From: Paraburkholderia caledonica NBRC 102488
GTDB taxonomy: Bacteria; Pseudomonadota; Gammaproteobacteria; Burkholderiales; Burkholderiaceae
NCBI RefSeq assembly: GCF_000685095.1
Contig: NZ_BAYE01000004.1
Coordinates: 186,001-250,000 of the forward strand
Direction of reading: 5' to 3'
Length of the DNA: 64,000 bases
A program made the translations under genes and the position numbers. The notes under the pieces are model-generated. The model had not been told where the DNA came from and made no database searches. It saw only the letters and a program-made list of their open reading frames with translations. This document shows positions 18,418 through 27,007 of this stretch, one piece after another (position 1 is the stretch's first letter; every line of letters starts with the position of its first letter).

Positions 18418-18774
18418 TCAAAAGCGGGCAAAGAAACCATGCTTCGTGTCTGTTCGCTCGATCTTCGTCCCTGCATCGATATACACGTCGACACGGCTAT
18501 ATGGTGGCTTGATATCTGCACCGTCGCGGCTCGCAAAAGGCAGACTTACTTCAATCCACGCATCCCGCGATGCAAACATGGGCGTATAAAATTTTTCGGT
18601 CTGCCCGGGTGCCAGTTCACCGCGAGTGATTTGATCATTTTCGTTCAGGAAGTAGACCACCGGCTTCTGCGCGTCGGCGGAGTAGTGCAGCACGATCACC
18701 GGCCGGCAGAAGAACCATGCAGCCATCGCGATTGCGCACAGCAAGACAATCCATTTAAGTCGTCGAGAAAGCAT
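18418..18774 (-). CDS. Small membrane-anchored protein, candidate toxin-44 immunity
   Basis: A 118-residue protein with one N-terminal hydrophobic helix (IVLLCAIAMAAWFF) after a basic start, then a soluble domain likely in the periplasm. I recognise no family. Its start lies 11 bp after the stop of the toxin-44 gene in the same direction, which is the usual place for a cognate immunity gene. If it is the immunity protein, membrane anchoring would imply that the toxin arrives in the periplasm or crosses the membrane there. That role is inferred only from position. Confidence 0.6.
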   Translation of the reverse strand: MLSRRLKWIVLLCAIAMAAWFFCRPVIVLHYSADAQKPVVYFLNENDQITRGELAPGQTEKFYTPMFASRDAWIEVSLPFASRDGADIKPPYSRVDVYIDAGTKIERTDTKHGFFARF

Positions 18775-18785
18775 TTGCTAGTCGG

Positions 18786-19574
18786 TCACTGGGAGCATTG
18801 ATGCGGCCTCTTGGCCGCAGCGTCACCTGCGCCCCAAGGCATGGGAACGGCAGATATCTTGCGAAGCAGAAGGTCGGTCGTCAACTCGTTCGGCTTCGCG
18901 GACGCATAGAGGTCAATGCCGAGTTGGATCGAAATATGATCAGGCACATCGTCGGCGCTGCTCGGCCATGTGCCGTTTTGCGGATGATTCTGCATGGTCG
19001 GCCAGCGTCCGTGAGACACATCGCGACTAGCATCACTGGCAGCCTGCGCGAGACCAGCACCGCCAATCAGCTCACTCGCGCTGAAGCCGACCGCCACGCC
19101 GACATAGCCGTAGTGAATGTTCGACCAGATATCGTAAAAGTAGTCGTCCTGTCCGTATTTCTGCCAGCCGCGATTAAAATTTCCTTTTGCTTGCAGTGCA
19201 TGGCGGATGATAGGTTTGTGGTCCCACGGACGATTCGGTGCGACCCGATCCGCCCACATCTGATATGCGGCAAGTTTTTGCCCTGCGGCCATGCCGTAAA
19301 AATCGGGCATTCCGCCAAGCTTTGCGTACCACGGCAGGGCGTTCCACTTTGCCGTTTCCGCGGTTGGATCAAAACGATTTGCCTCCGCAATCTTCCTCCC
19401 TTCGGCCGTGAACGGATTTTTCTTCATTTCGTTCACGATGAATTCCGCTACGGCAATGGCATCGTTCGGATCCGCACAAAGCCGGACTTCTTTTGGGTCG
19501 ACGTCGGCGATCGGCGTCGTCTGAAACGCAGCGACAAAACGCATTGGTTTGCCGTCTTGCCCGACAATCGTCAC
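18786..19574 (-). CDS. Polymorphic toxin type 44 domain protein (putative T6SS effector)
   Basis: A 262-residue protein. The C-terminal half (about 105-235) shows the pattern I associate with bacterial toxin 44: FYDIWSNIHYGYVGVAVGFS, then ELIGGAGLAQAASD, a DDVPDHISIQLGIDLY segment and polar residues between. Members are predicted toxins of secreted polymorphic systems; the chemistry is not settled. The GTG start at 19574 overlaps the TGA of the preceding PAAR reading frame (GTGA), so it should be translated together with that spike protein and delivered with it. A small membrane protein gene follows as possible immunity. The N-terminal 90 residues look like an adaptor region. Confidence 0.75.
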   Translation of the reverse strand: MTIVGQDGKPMRFVAAFQTTPIADVDPKEVRLCADPNDAIAVAEFIVNEMKKNPFTAEGRKIAEANRFDPTAETAKWNALPWYAKLGGMPDFYGMAAGQKLAAYQMWADRVAPNRPWDHKPIIRHALQAKGNFNRGWQKYGQDDYFYDIWSNIHYGYVGVAVGFSASELIGGAGLAQAASDASRDVSHGRWPTMQNHPQNGTWPSSADDVPDHISIQLGIDLYASAKPNELTTDLLLRKISAVPMPWGAGDAAAKRPHQCSQ

Positions 19575-20082
19575 TCCTGATCCTCCACATAAAAACGCAC
19601 GTATTCCCTTTCGAGAGTTTGCGCTAGCAGGTGCGTCTTGCCGTTTGCGTCGGTAACGCCGTGCTCGACGGCGCCGGACTCCCGCACAATAGCGTACGCT
19701 ACGTTCCTAAGCGGATTGCCACTGCCAGCTCGCGAAGCACGTAGTGGTCGGCGTACTTGCCTGGGTGCCAGCTGCCGTCCGATCCCTGAAAGAAGGCCGT
19801 CGGTACGGCGCCGCCGCCCGCCTCTATCCCGTGCGAGTCGTTAAGCGTTGAAAGCAGGGGACACCCCGCCGAGGTTGCATCACCATGGACGGCCTTGCGC
19901 CTTCCGCCCGGCAGCGTTGCGTTGCTGGCTCCTGCAACCACGTGGCAGCGCCTGGTGCACGACATAGCCGCGCCATCGAACGCAAGTTGCTGGCCGTGGC
20001 TGCTGAAAGTCGGATCACCTTCCGTGACCGTCGCTCCACATGCAGCGCGGTCGCCCTGACGAATCCAGCCGCGGATTTTCAT
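19571..20082 (-). pseudogene. PAAR-domain T6SS spike protein with a frameshift
   Basis: From ATG 20082 the frame encodes a PAAR domain (IRQGDRAACGATVTEGD, MSCTRRCHVVAG, GDATSAGCPLLS) and stops early with TAG at 19699-19701 after 127 residues (ending AIRLGT). Starting at the same spot, another frame continues with a coherent tail (VAYAIVRESGAVEHGVTDAN, then GKTHLL and FYVEDQE) to TGA at 19571-19573, which overlaps the GTG of the toxin gene. One missing A near 19704 would restore a 170-residue protein. PAAR proteins cap the VgrG spike and carry effectors. The gene may be inactive, phase-variable, decoded by frameshifting, or an assembly error. Confidence 0.75.
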
Positions 20083-20191
20083 AGCCCATTCGCTCCCGAA
20101 ACCGCATCTTTTTCGATGCGCCGCGCCCCTCCCGTGCTCGAGGCAAACGACGTCAATGCGAGTGAAGGCACCGTTTGCATGGGCGACAAAC

Positions 20192-20761
20192 TTATTTGGC
20201 TGTGCATGCGTTGAAGAACATTTCGACACTCTGCAGCGATAGGGGACGCTCGTCTTTCACAAAGGTGATCGAAAGTCTGGTCAGTTGCTGCGACATTACG
20301 CACGGGCCAGTGGGCACGTCATAGTTGACTTCCTGAACGCATTCGTCTTTCGGAAAGCGCTTGGATGTGCGCAGATTGTTGACTGACGGCTTGCCACCCC
20401 TGAGCTGCCCTTTCATATAGGTGAAGTCCGGCCTCTCAAATGCAAAGCCGGAAAATAGCTCGCTGTGATCGTTAAACGTGCGGATCAGCCAGTCGATCCT
20501 GTCGCCGGTCGGGCTCCCCCCTTGTTCCAGGCGGCGTCCCTCGGGCGCATTGGTCAGCAATTCAAATTTCGACTTGTCCACAGATCTGGCGAACGCATTG
20601 GCATCTGGAAAATGCGCAAAGAAATCCCGTTGCAGAGACTGCAGATCGGACGGTGTAATGCAACTTTCCTGAGGCTGAGCGAACGCCGAATTGCATGCCC
20701 AGAGGGCTGATATCACGAGTGCTGCCGCGAACGATCTTCGTACTGCCTTAACGTGTTCCAT
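20192..20761 (-). CDS. Secreted protein of unknown function in the T6SS island
   Basis: A 189-residue protein with a clear signal peptide (RRSFAAALVISALWACNSAFAQ), so periplasmic. The mature part contains four cysteines (SCITPS, DECVQE, GPCVMS, FNACTAK) that could form disulfides. I recognise no family. ATG 20761 overlaps the end of the upstream truncated gene (stop at 20748), so it was probably co-translated with it. The pairing suggests an immunity protein for the lost effector, but this rests on position alone. Confidence 0.65.
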   Translation of the reverse strand: MEHVKAVRRSFAAALVISALWACNSAFAQPQESCITPSDLQSLQRDFFAHFPDANAFARSVDKSKFELLTNAPEGRRLEQGGSPTGDRIDWLIRTFNDHSELFSGFAFERPDFTYMKGQLRGGKPSVNNLRTSKRFPKDECVQEVNYDVPTGPCVMSQQLTRLSITFVKDERPLSLQSVEMFFNACTAK

Positions 20762-20980
20762 GACCTTTGGGATCTTTGATGTGATGCAGTTTGTTGAGTT
20801 CTTCCGCACTTGCTTCGGGCAACTGCGCTCCCTTCTTGATCTCTTCCTGTGCGAAAGGTAAGTAGGTCAGGGAGACGTAGAACCCGTGGATAGCCGATTT
20901 TGCAAAATCGGTGAAGTCGATGGTGCCGCCGAACGTGCCGTGGCCTCCCTGATTGCCGCCCAGCACCACACACACACAAC
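20748..20980 (-). pseudogene. Truncated gene: C-terminal remnant next to a RepB fragment
   Basis: The minus-strand frame ending at 20748 encodes a plausible C-terminal tail (GGNQGGHGTFGGTIDFTDFA, then FYVSLTYLPFAQEEI and LHHIKDPKGHGTR). Upstream of about 20980 the same frame is only the antisense of a RepB-like sequence, and a CACACACAC run marks the join (20968-20979). So the 5' part of this gene appears replaced. The next gene encodes a secreted protein and overlaps its end by 14 bases, as an effector-immunity pair would. The original product is unknown; a T6SS effector is likely from context. Confidence 0.5.
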
Positions 20981-21349
20981 AATCGCCTGAACAGGCTTCC
21001 CAAAATTCAGGATCACTACATGATCCGCAGAGTGATCGAACGGGGCGTTTGTCCAGAACGCCTCGCAAGAGCGTTTGCAGTGGACGTGACCTCCATTGTG
21101 AAAAAGCTATCGCTCCTCGACGGGATCTGTGCGGAGGCAGCTGAACTTCTTGGAGACCGACAGTTTTCGGCCAAGCTGTCGCGCGTACTTCGGAAAATGA
21201 AGCCGACTCGGCAGGTTGAATGTGTGGAATTGATGATTGCGGCGAACAGCGTAACCGTTCGGTACGCTGAGGCGCTTCTTGTTGCAAAGCTCGCCGCCGG
21301 CCTTGTCGCCGGTAAAAAGCCCAGGAAGCTGCTTGCGATCAATACTTGA
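20981..21349 (+). pseudogene. RepB/ParB-like plasmid partition gene fragment
   Basis: This plus-strand frame resembles the middle of RepB-type partition proteins: LPKIQDHYMIRRVIERGVCP, ERLARAFAVDV, LLDGICAEAAELL, LRKMKPTRQVECVELM and YAEALLVAKL. The similarity starts without a start codon at about 20981 (ATG 21020 is internal to the domain) and ends at TAA/TGA-bounded divergent residues by 21349, so both ends of the gene are missing. No repA or repC is adjacent. It is most simply a recombination scar that broke the minus-strand gene. Recognition is from memory of the family; no alignment was run. Confidence 0.65.
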
Positions 21350-21410
21350 ACTTCCCATCGTAGAGTTCCATCCGTCGCCCCACATTCTGGAGACCGCCAC
21401 ACCGTCATAC

Positions 21411-21893
21411 CTATTGCGCAGATTTCTTCGGAGGTTTTGAGCGCGCCAGCTTCTTGCCTGAAAACGAGTACCAAGTGCCGTTCGCACTCAGCAGTACAGC
21501 GCTGTCTGACCAACGAACGTCGTCCACGTCGAGCTTGTTACTGATTGGCAACGCAACGGGCGGCCTTTTTCGGAAGTCATATAACGACACAGAGGGGGTA
21601 TCGGAGAACCCGCCAATGAAGTCCTCGACGACTACGCGCGTGGCGGGTTTGTCCGCCCCGATGGAGTCTGTGTAGTAGGTGTAGTGAGATCCATAAAGCT
21701 GGTCGAACTGCGCACCGTTCAACGAGGCAGTGAAAGTAACACCGTCTGTTTTTACGTGCTCCACCTTCACAATGGACAGCGTGCCAGCAACGGTCTGAAT
21801 GGAGTCGCGGTCTCCACCATCCGTCTGTGCGTAAGAGCCTGCACAGCAAAGCGACAAAAAAAGCCCGATCAATGACAACTTGAACAAATTCAT
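21411..21893 (-). CDS. Secreted protein, candidate immunity to the lysozyme-like effector
   Basis: A 160-residue protein with an N-terminal signal sequence (LSLIGLFLSLCCAGSYAQ), so periplasmic; the cysteines sit in the signal region and a lipoprotein is possible but the lipobox is imperfect. The mature part looks beta-rich and is lysine-rich at its end (KKLARSKPPKKSAQ). Its ATG is 3 bp after the TAG of the LysM/lysozyme gene, so translation is probably coupled. Immunity proteins to peptidoglycan-cutting T6SS effectors act in the periplasm, which fits, but no family is recognised. Confidence 0.7.
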   Translation of the reverse strand: MNLFKLSLIGLFLSLCCAGSYAQTDGGDRDSIQTVAGTLSIVKVEHVKTDGVTFTASLNGAQFDQLYGSHYTYYTDSIGADKPATRVVVEDFIGGFSDTPSVSLYDFRKRPPVALPISNKLDVDDVRWSDSAVLLSANGTWYSFSGKKLARSKPPKKSAQ

Positions 21894-21896
21894 CTC

Positions 21897-23333
21897 CTAA
21901 AAAGGCGGATTCGTCCCGCCCACCGCAGTCACGAGATCCAGCAAGGGGCGTACGTCAGCAAGCTTGGTCGGGTCACAGGCGAAGTTCTTGAAGTTGACAC
22001 CGTTGTCGATCAACTGACTCAGCCACAGTCGATGAGCCTTCACGTAATTTCCACCATTATCCTCTGCGCGTTTGGCGGCGGCAGAGGCACCGATCTGTGC
22101 GATCAAAAGAGTTTTTGCCCCTCGAGCGATCAACCTGGGCGGATGGCCCGGTGTCGCTTGCGAATACGTATCATCGGCAGCAATAGTCCCGGCAAGATAT
22201 CTGTTTGCGTCGCCCGATCCGAGGTGATGGGACAAATATAGGATCTTCGCTCGCTCGCCGTCGTTCAGTCCGGAGAAATTGTATCCGTTTGACTGCAGTG
22301 CGCGGAAATTCGACATGCCATAGTCGACGGCTGCCATGATCGCGGCCTCGGCATTCGACCTGAAATCAAGCAGCTCGGCTTTATGGGCCGGTACGACATG
22401 ATATTTTCCGTGCGCATCCTTCGTTACCCAGCCGTTCGCTTCAGCCTTTTCGTTAACGAAAGTTCCGGAGCGAACTGCCTCGCCAAGCCACGTGCCCGCC
22501 AGGAATTGCGTCAGTCCACGCGCGCTGGAGCCCGATGCAGCGGACGCGGGGTTCCATTCGCCTGTCGACACCTTGACGATCTTTGTTTTGATCTTGCCGT
22601 GGACTTTGACCTTTTTCTCCACCGAGACCACCAGTTTAGCCGCCTCAATATTGATGACCGAAGCAACGGCTTGCGGTTTAAATCCACTCCTGGCACCAGC
22701 AGAAATGATGTAGTCGCGAAACTTGGCATTTGGCCCCAATCGCAAGTTGTCGTTATTTGGGCATTCGACGCCAACATTTACGACCGGATTTCCGGCGGTG
22801 TCCCGGTTTTGCTGAGTCTCTCCTGGCGGCAAAGGCAACGGCGCCGCCTCATGATGATCGGCTCCGCCCTGATGTACTCGCAGCGCTGTGTCGAGCTTTA
22901 CTTTTGGACTGCGAAGGGTTGCCTGATGCACGCCTGCAGGCGGAGCAATCTCTGCGACCTTCTTCGTCCCGCCGTCAATCTTTGCGACAAAGACGTGGAC
23001 TTTCTCCGATGCTTTTTGCGTTTGGATAGGTGGAATGAGTCCCTGCTTATCCGTCACATGCTCTTGAGAGTCATCCCCGGCAACGACCTTGGTCTTGAGG
23101 TCAGAAATTGGCGCGCCATTGGCATCGGTTATGCGGATCCACAATTCGCTAAAATACGATTCGGCATCCTGCTCTGGCTGCTCGCGCAGGACAAGTTTCT
23201 GGCCAGGGTAGATGAGTCTGGGGTTGTCTATCTTGTTCAGTTTCACAAGATCGCTGACCGTAACTCCGTTTCTCTGAGCGATCGTGCTAAGACTATCGCC
23301 AGGTTGGACCGTGTATTGATTATCTTCCGCCAT
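21897..23333 (-). CDS. LysM / lysozyme-like peptidoglycan hydrolase (putative T6SS effector)
   Basis: A 478-residue protein. Residues 7-50 form a LysM domain (YTVQPGDSLSTIAQRNGV). A beta-sandwich-like segment follows (WIRITDANGAPISDL to VTDKQGL, 65-125). Residues about 200-450 resemble a lytic transglycosylase: the candidate catalytic glutamate is E230 (VINIEAAKL), followed by SSARGLTQFLAGTW (269-282) and a YGMSNFRAL helix. There is no signal peptide, as expected for cargo of VgrG. It starts 2 bp after the VgrG stop and is followed by a secreted candidate immunity protein. The likely action is to cut the glycan strands of rival cells. Confidence 0.8.
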   Translation of the reverse strand: MAEDNQYTVQPGDSLSTIAQRNGVTVSDLVKLNKIDNPRLIYPGQKLVLREQPEQDAESYFSELWIRITDANGAPISDLKTKVVAGDDSQEHVTDKQGLIPPIQTQKASEKVHVFVAKIDGGTKKVAEIAPPAGVHQATLRSPKVKLDTALRVHQGGADHHEAAPLPLPPGETQQNRDTAGNPVVNVGVECPNNDNLRLGPNAKFRDYIISAGARSGFKPQAVASVINIEAAKLVVSVEKKVKVHGKIKTKIVKVSTGEWNPASAASGSSARGLTQFLAGTWLGEAVRSGTFVNEKAEANGWVTKDAHGKYHVVPAHKAELLDFRSNAEAAIMAAVDYGMSNFRALQSNGYNFSGLNDGERAKILYLSHHLGSGDANRYLAGTIAADDTYSQATPGHPPRLIARGAKTLLIAQIGASAAAKRAEDNGGNYVKAHRLWLSQLIDNGVNFKNFACDPTKLADVRPLLDLVTAVGGTNPPF

Positions 23334-23335
23334 CG

Positions 23336-26125
23336 TTACGCAACCCCGTCTTCTTCGTCGAATGAACCACTGGAAGCCTCTGCTTCACGATCAATATCTG
23401 CATCGAATAAAGTGCCCCATTCGCCTTGCCCATAGAGCACCGTTACCGCCTCTGTGTTCTCGGGATTTATCTTGCGTTCCGATCCAGAGTCCGAGGACAG
23501 CCCCGCCAGTACACGTTGCGCCGTGGTTGAGCCGGCAGGAACAGCGAACATGCCGTAGCTCACATCGGCAGCAGATTTTCCGTCATCGATTGAACGAAAC
23601 ACAAATTTCTGACTGAACTGTGCTGGCCCAGATTGCGGTAGGTCCGGCAGCGAATAGTTCGTCCGTGCAGGACCTTCAAACGAATGCTGGATGCCTTTGA
23701 TGTCGACCGTGCCCGGTGCATGGATCTGGATGTTGCCTCCTTCGATCTTGATATACGCACCGCCGGAGGTCAGGAGAATCCCATTGGCCGAAGCGACCTC
23801 GATCGTCTCGCTCGTCGAGAGTAACTTCAAGGTCTTCTGGGCAGTCACTTCCACGTTGTCCGAGTGTGCCCGGATCTCTACTTTGCCTTTCGCCGCAAAG
23901 AGCTTCATTCCCGAGTTTTGCACGAACAGGCTGATCTTCTCGGTCACGCTGGCAAGCAGCGATTTCCCTGATGCGATGTGCGTGCTCTGCCCGCTCACCA
24001 GATTGATGTGCTGATCCGCGGAAATCTGTGCAGACTTTTGCGTCGATGTCGCAATCCCTGCAGGGGTCGCAAACAACATGACCGGCTCCTTAAATACGTT
24101 CGCATTGCCAGTCCCGCCGCCCGCGGTGTTGCCGCCTGTCCCCGCCGCACCGGAAACGCTATTCTGGGTCGCATCCGTAAATGCTTTGAGCGATTCATAC
24201 CCATCCTTAAGACTCCCGGCTTGATTAGTCTCACTCGACTGCGACAGCGATTCCATCACGCTTTCCGAATTGACCAATTGGGCGTTTGCGTTGCGAACGT
24301 CGAGCGGCTGGGTTGCGGCGCCGGTGGTGGGGTGGGTCGATATGTAAAGCCCCTGACCGGCCCTGACCGCGCCGTAGGCGTCCGACTTGAGATCGAACCC
24401 GCTCCCAAGATATGCGCCTCGGGTGTTGCCCGTTTGACTGACCAGATATCCAAGGTGCAACTGCGCATTGGTACTGCTGCTATACAACTGGACACGGTTC
24501 TGTCCGGTGGCATCGTCCATCACCATCTGGTTGAATCCGCTGCCCTGGTACTCCTTCGACTTGTATCCGGAGAGGATTCCGTTCGAATGCCAGTCCGGGG
24601 TCTTTGAGCCGTTGTAGAGGCGTCCCGTGACGATAGGTCGATCGCAGTCGCCATCGACAAACGACACAATGACTTCCTCGCCGATGCGCGGAACGTGGAC
24701 TGCGCCGTAGCTACCGCCAGCATTTGAATGCGAAACGCGCATCCAGCACGACGCTGTTCCGTCGCCCGGGTTCAGCCGATCCCAGTGCATCCGAACCTTG
24801 ATCCGGTTCAGTGTGTCTGTAAAGACTTCCTGGTTGGCAGGCCCAACCACGGTCGCTGTCTGCAGATGCATCGGCGGTTTCGCATGTTCCAGCGGGCTGC
24901 GGTAGGGCACTGTCCGGCGCTGTGCCTCCACACTCACCATAAAGAAGCCTTCACTTCCATTGCTTGATTTGATGATCAACGCCTGCATGCCATGCTGTGC
25001 TCGTGCGGCGGCTAGAGTGCTATTCAGGCTATGCGGGAAGTCGGTTGTACCGCTGGAGACGGGCAGGTTGTTCTCGATCGTCCATTCGACGCCAATCACC
25101 GCGAACTGCCGTTCCTGCTGACTCCCAAGGCTATGATCCGGGTGATCGGCGAGTTCGAACCATCGGCCGGCAGCGATGCGTCGGACCGCGCCCACGCCAT
25201 GAAATCGCTTTGCCCGTGATTCCCACTCTTCCATGCGCACCTTGGAAAGCTGATCACCGCGCGCCTGCTCCGCATAGCTATACGCACCGGTGTATTCATA
25301 CACCTCGGCTTGCGACGGCAGGTTGCCTTGCGTGGTCAGCGTGGGGATCGTCGTACCCTTCGGATTTGCGGCCGATGACGGCGCCTTGTAGTCGAACGTG
25401 CGCGTCGTGAGCGTTGTACTCTGGAGCGTGCGGGTACCGCTCCATTGCACGAACGCGTCGGTCTCACTGCTAGTGCCGGATCGGTAGAAGTCAACCGCTT
25501 GCGGCGACAGTGGCTTCAGCGCATCGAGATTATCGGTGATTACCAGCGTATGCGACTTCCCGTCTCCAGCCTGCTCAAAATAGCCGAATAGCCCTTCGGC
25601 CTCCATCAAGCGATGACAGAAATTCCAGTCGTCCTCGTATTGAACGCAGAAGGAGCGTTGCGGCAGCGGATTGCGCAACGCAAAACGAAATGCACCCTGA
25701 GCCTGCGGATGCATGTTGAAGACATCCGTCAGGATTTCTTCAACCGATTTATCCTGCCAGATGCGCGCATCTTTTCGGAACCGCAGAAAATGCATCCATG
25801 ATGCGAATCCGATCTGATAACTGGTCAGGGCGCTGTCAGACCCCAGGCGCCGCGCAGTATGCACGTAACCATGGTGTGGAGCGTACGACTGATCGGATTG
25901 CTGCATCCATAGGGTTACAGGCTGAGCGATCAGTTTTTTGAGTTCAATTCCGTCGCTGGTCGAGACGACATCAAGCGTGAACTCGAAGTGACGGCCAATT
26001 CGAGAATTTCCCACAAGGCGTTGCGGCAGCAACACATTTTCACCAAGCGGGCTATCCAGTTTCAGTAGCCGGTCACTTTGTGCGAGTCCGCCGGTAATCG
26101 CCCCAATCAGGTCTTGCGCTCCCAT
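23336..26125 (-). CDS. vgrG: Type VI secretion spike protein VgrG (TssI)
   Basis: A 929-residue VgrG. The N-terminal part is gp27-like (FEFTLDVVSTSDGIELKKLI, FCVQYEDDWNFCHRLMEAEG). The gp5-like beta region follows (VRMHWDRLNPGDGTASCWMR, PRIGEEVIVSFVDGDCDRPI, GRLYNGSKTPDW). A DUF2345-type extension lies at about 640-850 (MLFATPAGIA, HINLVSGQSTHIASGKS, TSGGAYIKIEGGNIQIHAPG). The final 80 residues vary and probably adapt the spike to its cargo. No other tss gene is in the window, so it is an orphan VgrG that uses an apparatus encoded elsewhere. The lysozyme-like effector follows after 2 bp. Confidence 0.93.
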   Translation of the reverse strand: MGAQDLIGAITGGLAQSDRLLKLDSPLGENVLLPQRLVGNSRIGRHFEFTLDVVSTSDGIELKKLIAQPVTLWMQQSDQSYAPHHGYVHTARRLGSDSALTSYQIGFASWMHFLRFRKDARIWQDKSVEEILTDVFNMHPQAQGAFRFALRNPLPQRSFCVQYEDDWNFCHRLMEAEGLFGYFEQAGDGKSHTLVITDNLDALKPLSPQAVDFYRSGTSSETDAFVQWSGTRTLQSTTLTTRTFDYKAPSSAANPKGTTIPTLTTQGNLPSQAEVYEYTGAYSYAEQARGDQLSKVRMEEWESRAKRFHGVGAVRRIAAGRWFELADHPDHSLGSQQERQFAVIGVEWTIENNLPVSSGTTDFPHSLNSTLAAARAQHGMQALIIKSSNGSEGFFMVSVEAQRRTVPYRSPLEHAKPPMHLQTATVVGPANQEVFTDTLNRIKVRMHWDRLNPGDGTASCWMRVSHSNAGGSYGAVHVPRIGEEVIVSFVDGDCDRPIVTGRLYNGSKTPDWHSNGILSGYKSKEYQGSGFNQMVMDDATGQNRVQLYSSSTNAQLHLGYLVSQTGNTRGAYLGSGFDLKSDAYGAVRAGQGLYISTHPTTGAATQPLDVRNANAQLVNSESVMESLSQSSETNQAGSLKDGYESLKAFTDATQNSVSGAAGTGGNTAGGGTGNANVFKEPVMLFATPAGIATSTQKSAQISADQHINLVSGQSTHIASGKSLLASVTEKISLFVQNSGMKLFAAKGKVEIRAHSDNVEVTAQKTLKLLSTSETIEVASANGILLTSGGAYIKIEGGNIQIHAPGTVDIKGIQHSFEGPARTNYSLPDLPQSGPAQFSQKFVFRSIDDGKSAADVSYGMFAVPAGSTTAQRVLAGLSSDSGSERKINPENTEAVTVLYGQGEWGTLFDADIDREAEASSGSFDEEDGVA

Positions 26126-26432
26126 ACCGCCTCTTCTTATTGAACACGCGCCGCCGCGTCATCGCGCGATTCTACATAAAATAATATTAATATCGCAATC
26201 CAGTTCCGGAAAACAAATGTTAAATCGGTACAAAACTTCTGCCCGGGCCATCCGAGACGAGTATCGGAAAAATTTGCTCTATGCTTGCACTGGCGCTCTG
26301 CAGCTGACAATAGAGGGCATTTCAAAGGAGTTGCTAATCCGTCAAACCTGCAATTTTCTGGAAATAATTCGATTCCATCCCGTTGAGTTCCTGTTTATAG
26401 TCCTGCGCTTAAGCAAAGGTCGGGAGTGTTCC
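26126..26432. promoter_or_regulatory. A/T-rich divergent region between VgrG and PAAR-amidase
   Basis: About 300 bp, visibly A/T-rich, with TAATATTAATAT-like sequence around 26182-26193 that could hold divergent -10 elements for the vgrG transcript and the PAAR-amidase transcript. A plus-strand frame is open from 26217 but has no ribosome site and no resemblance to a protein. Confidence 0.4.
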
Positions 26433-27005
26433 TTGATTCGATACAACATTGTTGACGGCGACAAGACGAACGCAGACGGAATTGCGATCGCATCATCTAA
26501 CAGTTGCCTTAATATGGGAAAGGCATTGGTCATGCTAGGTGACTATGCTGAGTGCCCTAAGTGCAACTCAAAGGGCCGCATTGTAGGAGATGGGCCAAGG
26601 AGGCCGACCACGCTCATGGGCAAACAGCCGGCGCTGAACAACGATCTCTGCATGTGTTCATGCGAAGAGAAGCCGCGCCTGATCAATTCGCTCTCGAGCC
26701 TGTGGGAAGAGGTCGGCTCCGATGACGCCGGCAAGCCAAGTTCCTCTCCAAGTGCAGGCAACGCCGAGGCTGAGCCAAACCTGGACGGCGGACCGCAATT
26801 AGGACGGCGCTTCCAGTTCGTAGATAGTGACACGCAGGAGCCGTTGGCAAACCGTCAATACGTCGCCAACGTTGACGGGCAGACGAGCCATGGCATGACG
26901 GATGAAAGCGGTTTTGCCGATATCGATGGCAGGCCAGGCAGTGATATCCAGGTTCACCTCGTGTTCAAGGCGCCGACTGGCAATCTCAAGGTTCAGGAGG
27001 GTTGA
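26433..27005 (+). CDS. PAAR-domain T6SS spike tip protein
   Basis: A 190-residue protein starting at TTG 26433, with GGGAG at 26422-26426 (6-bp spacing). The PAAR-like domain covers residues 1-95: NIVDGDKTNADGIAIASSNS, GDYAECPKCNSKG, GKQPALNNDLCMCSCEE; the cysteines and histidine-like positions would hold the tip metal. A C-terminal module (RFQFVDSDTQEPLANRQYVA, then GMTDESGFADIDG) resembles the beta domains in the other spike-linked proteins here. It probably carries the amidase encoded directly downstream, whose ATG lies 2 bp after its stop. The frame upstream of 26433 is open but unlike protein. Confidence 0.82.
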   Translation: MIRYNIVDGDKTNADGIAIASSNSCLNMGKALVMLGDYAECPKCNSKGRIVGDGPRRPTTLMGKQPALNNDLCMCSCEEKPRLINSLSSLWEEVGSDDAGKPSSSPSAGNAEAEPNLDGGPQLGRRFQFVDSDTQEPLANRQYVANVDGQTSHGMTDESGFADIDGRPGSDIQVHLVFKAPTGNLKVQEG

Positions 27006-27007
27006 TC

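Noticed and set aside
26217..26432. Upstream extension of the second PAAR protein
   Set aside because: There is no ribosome site at its start and the PAAR homology begins exactly at TTG 26433, which has a good GGGAG site.
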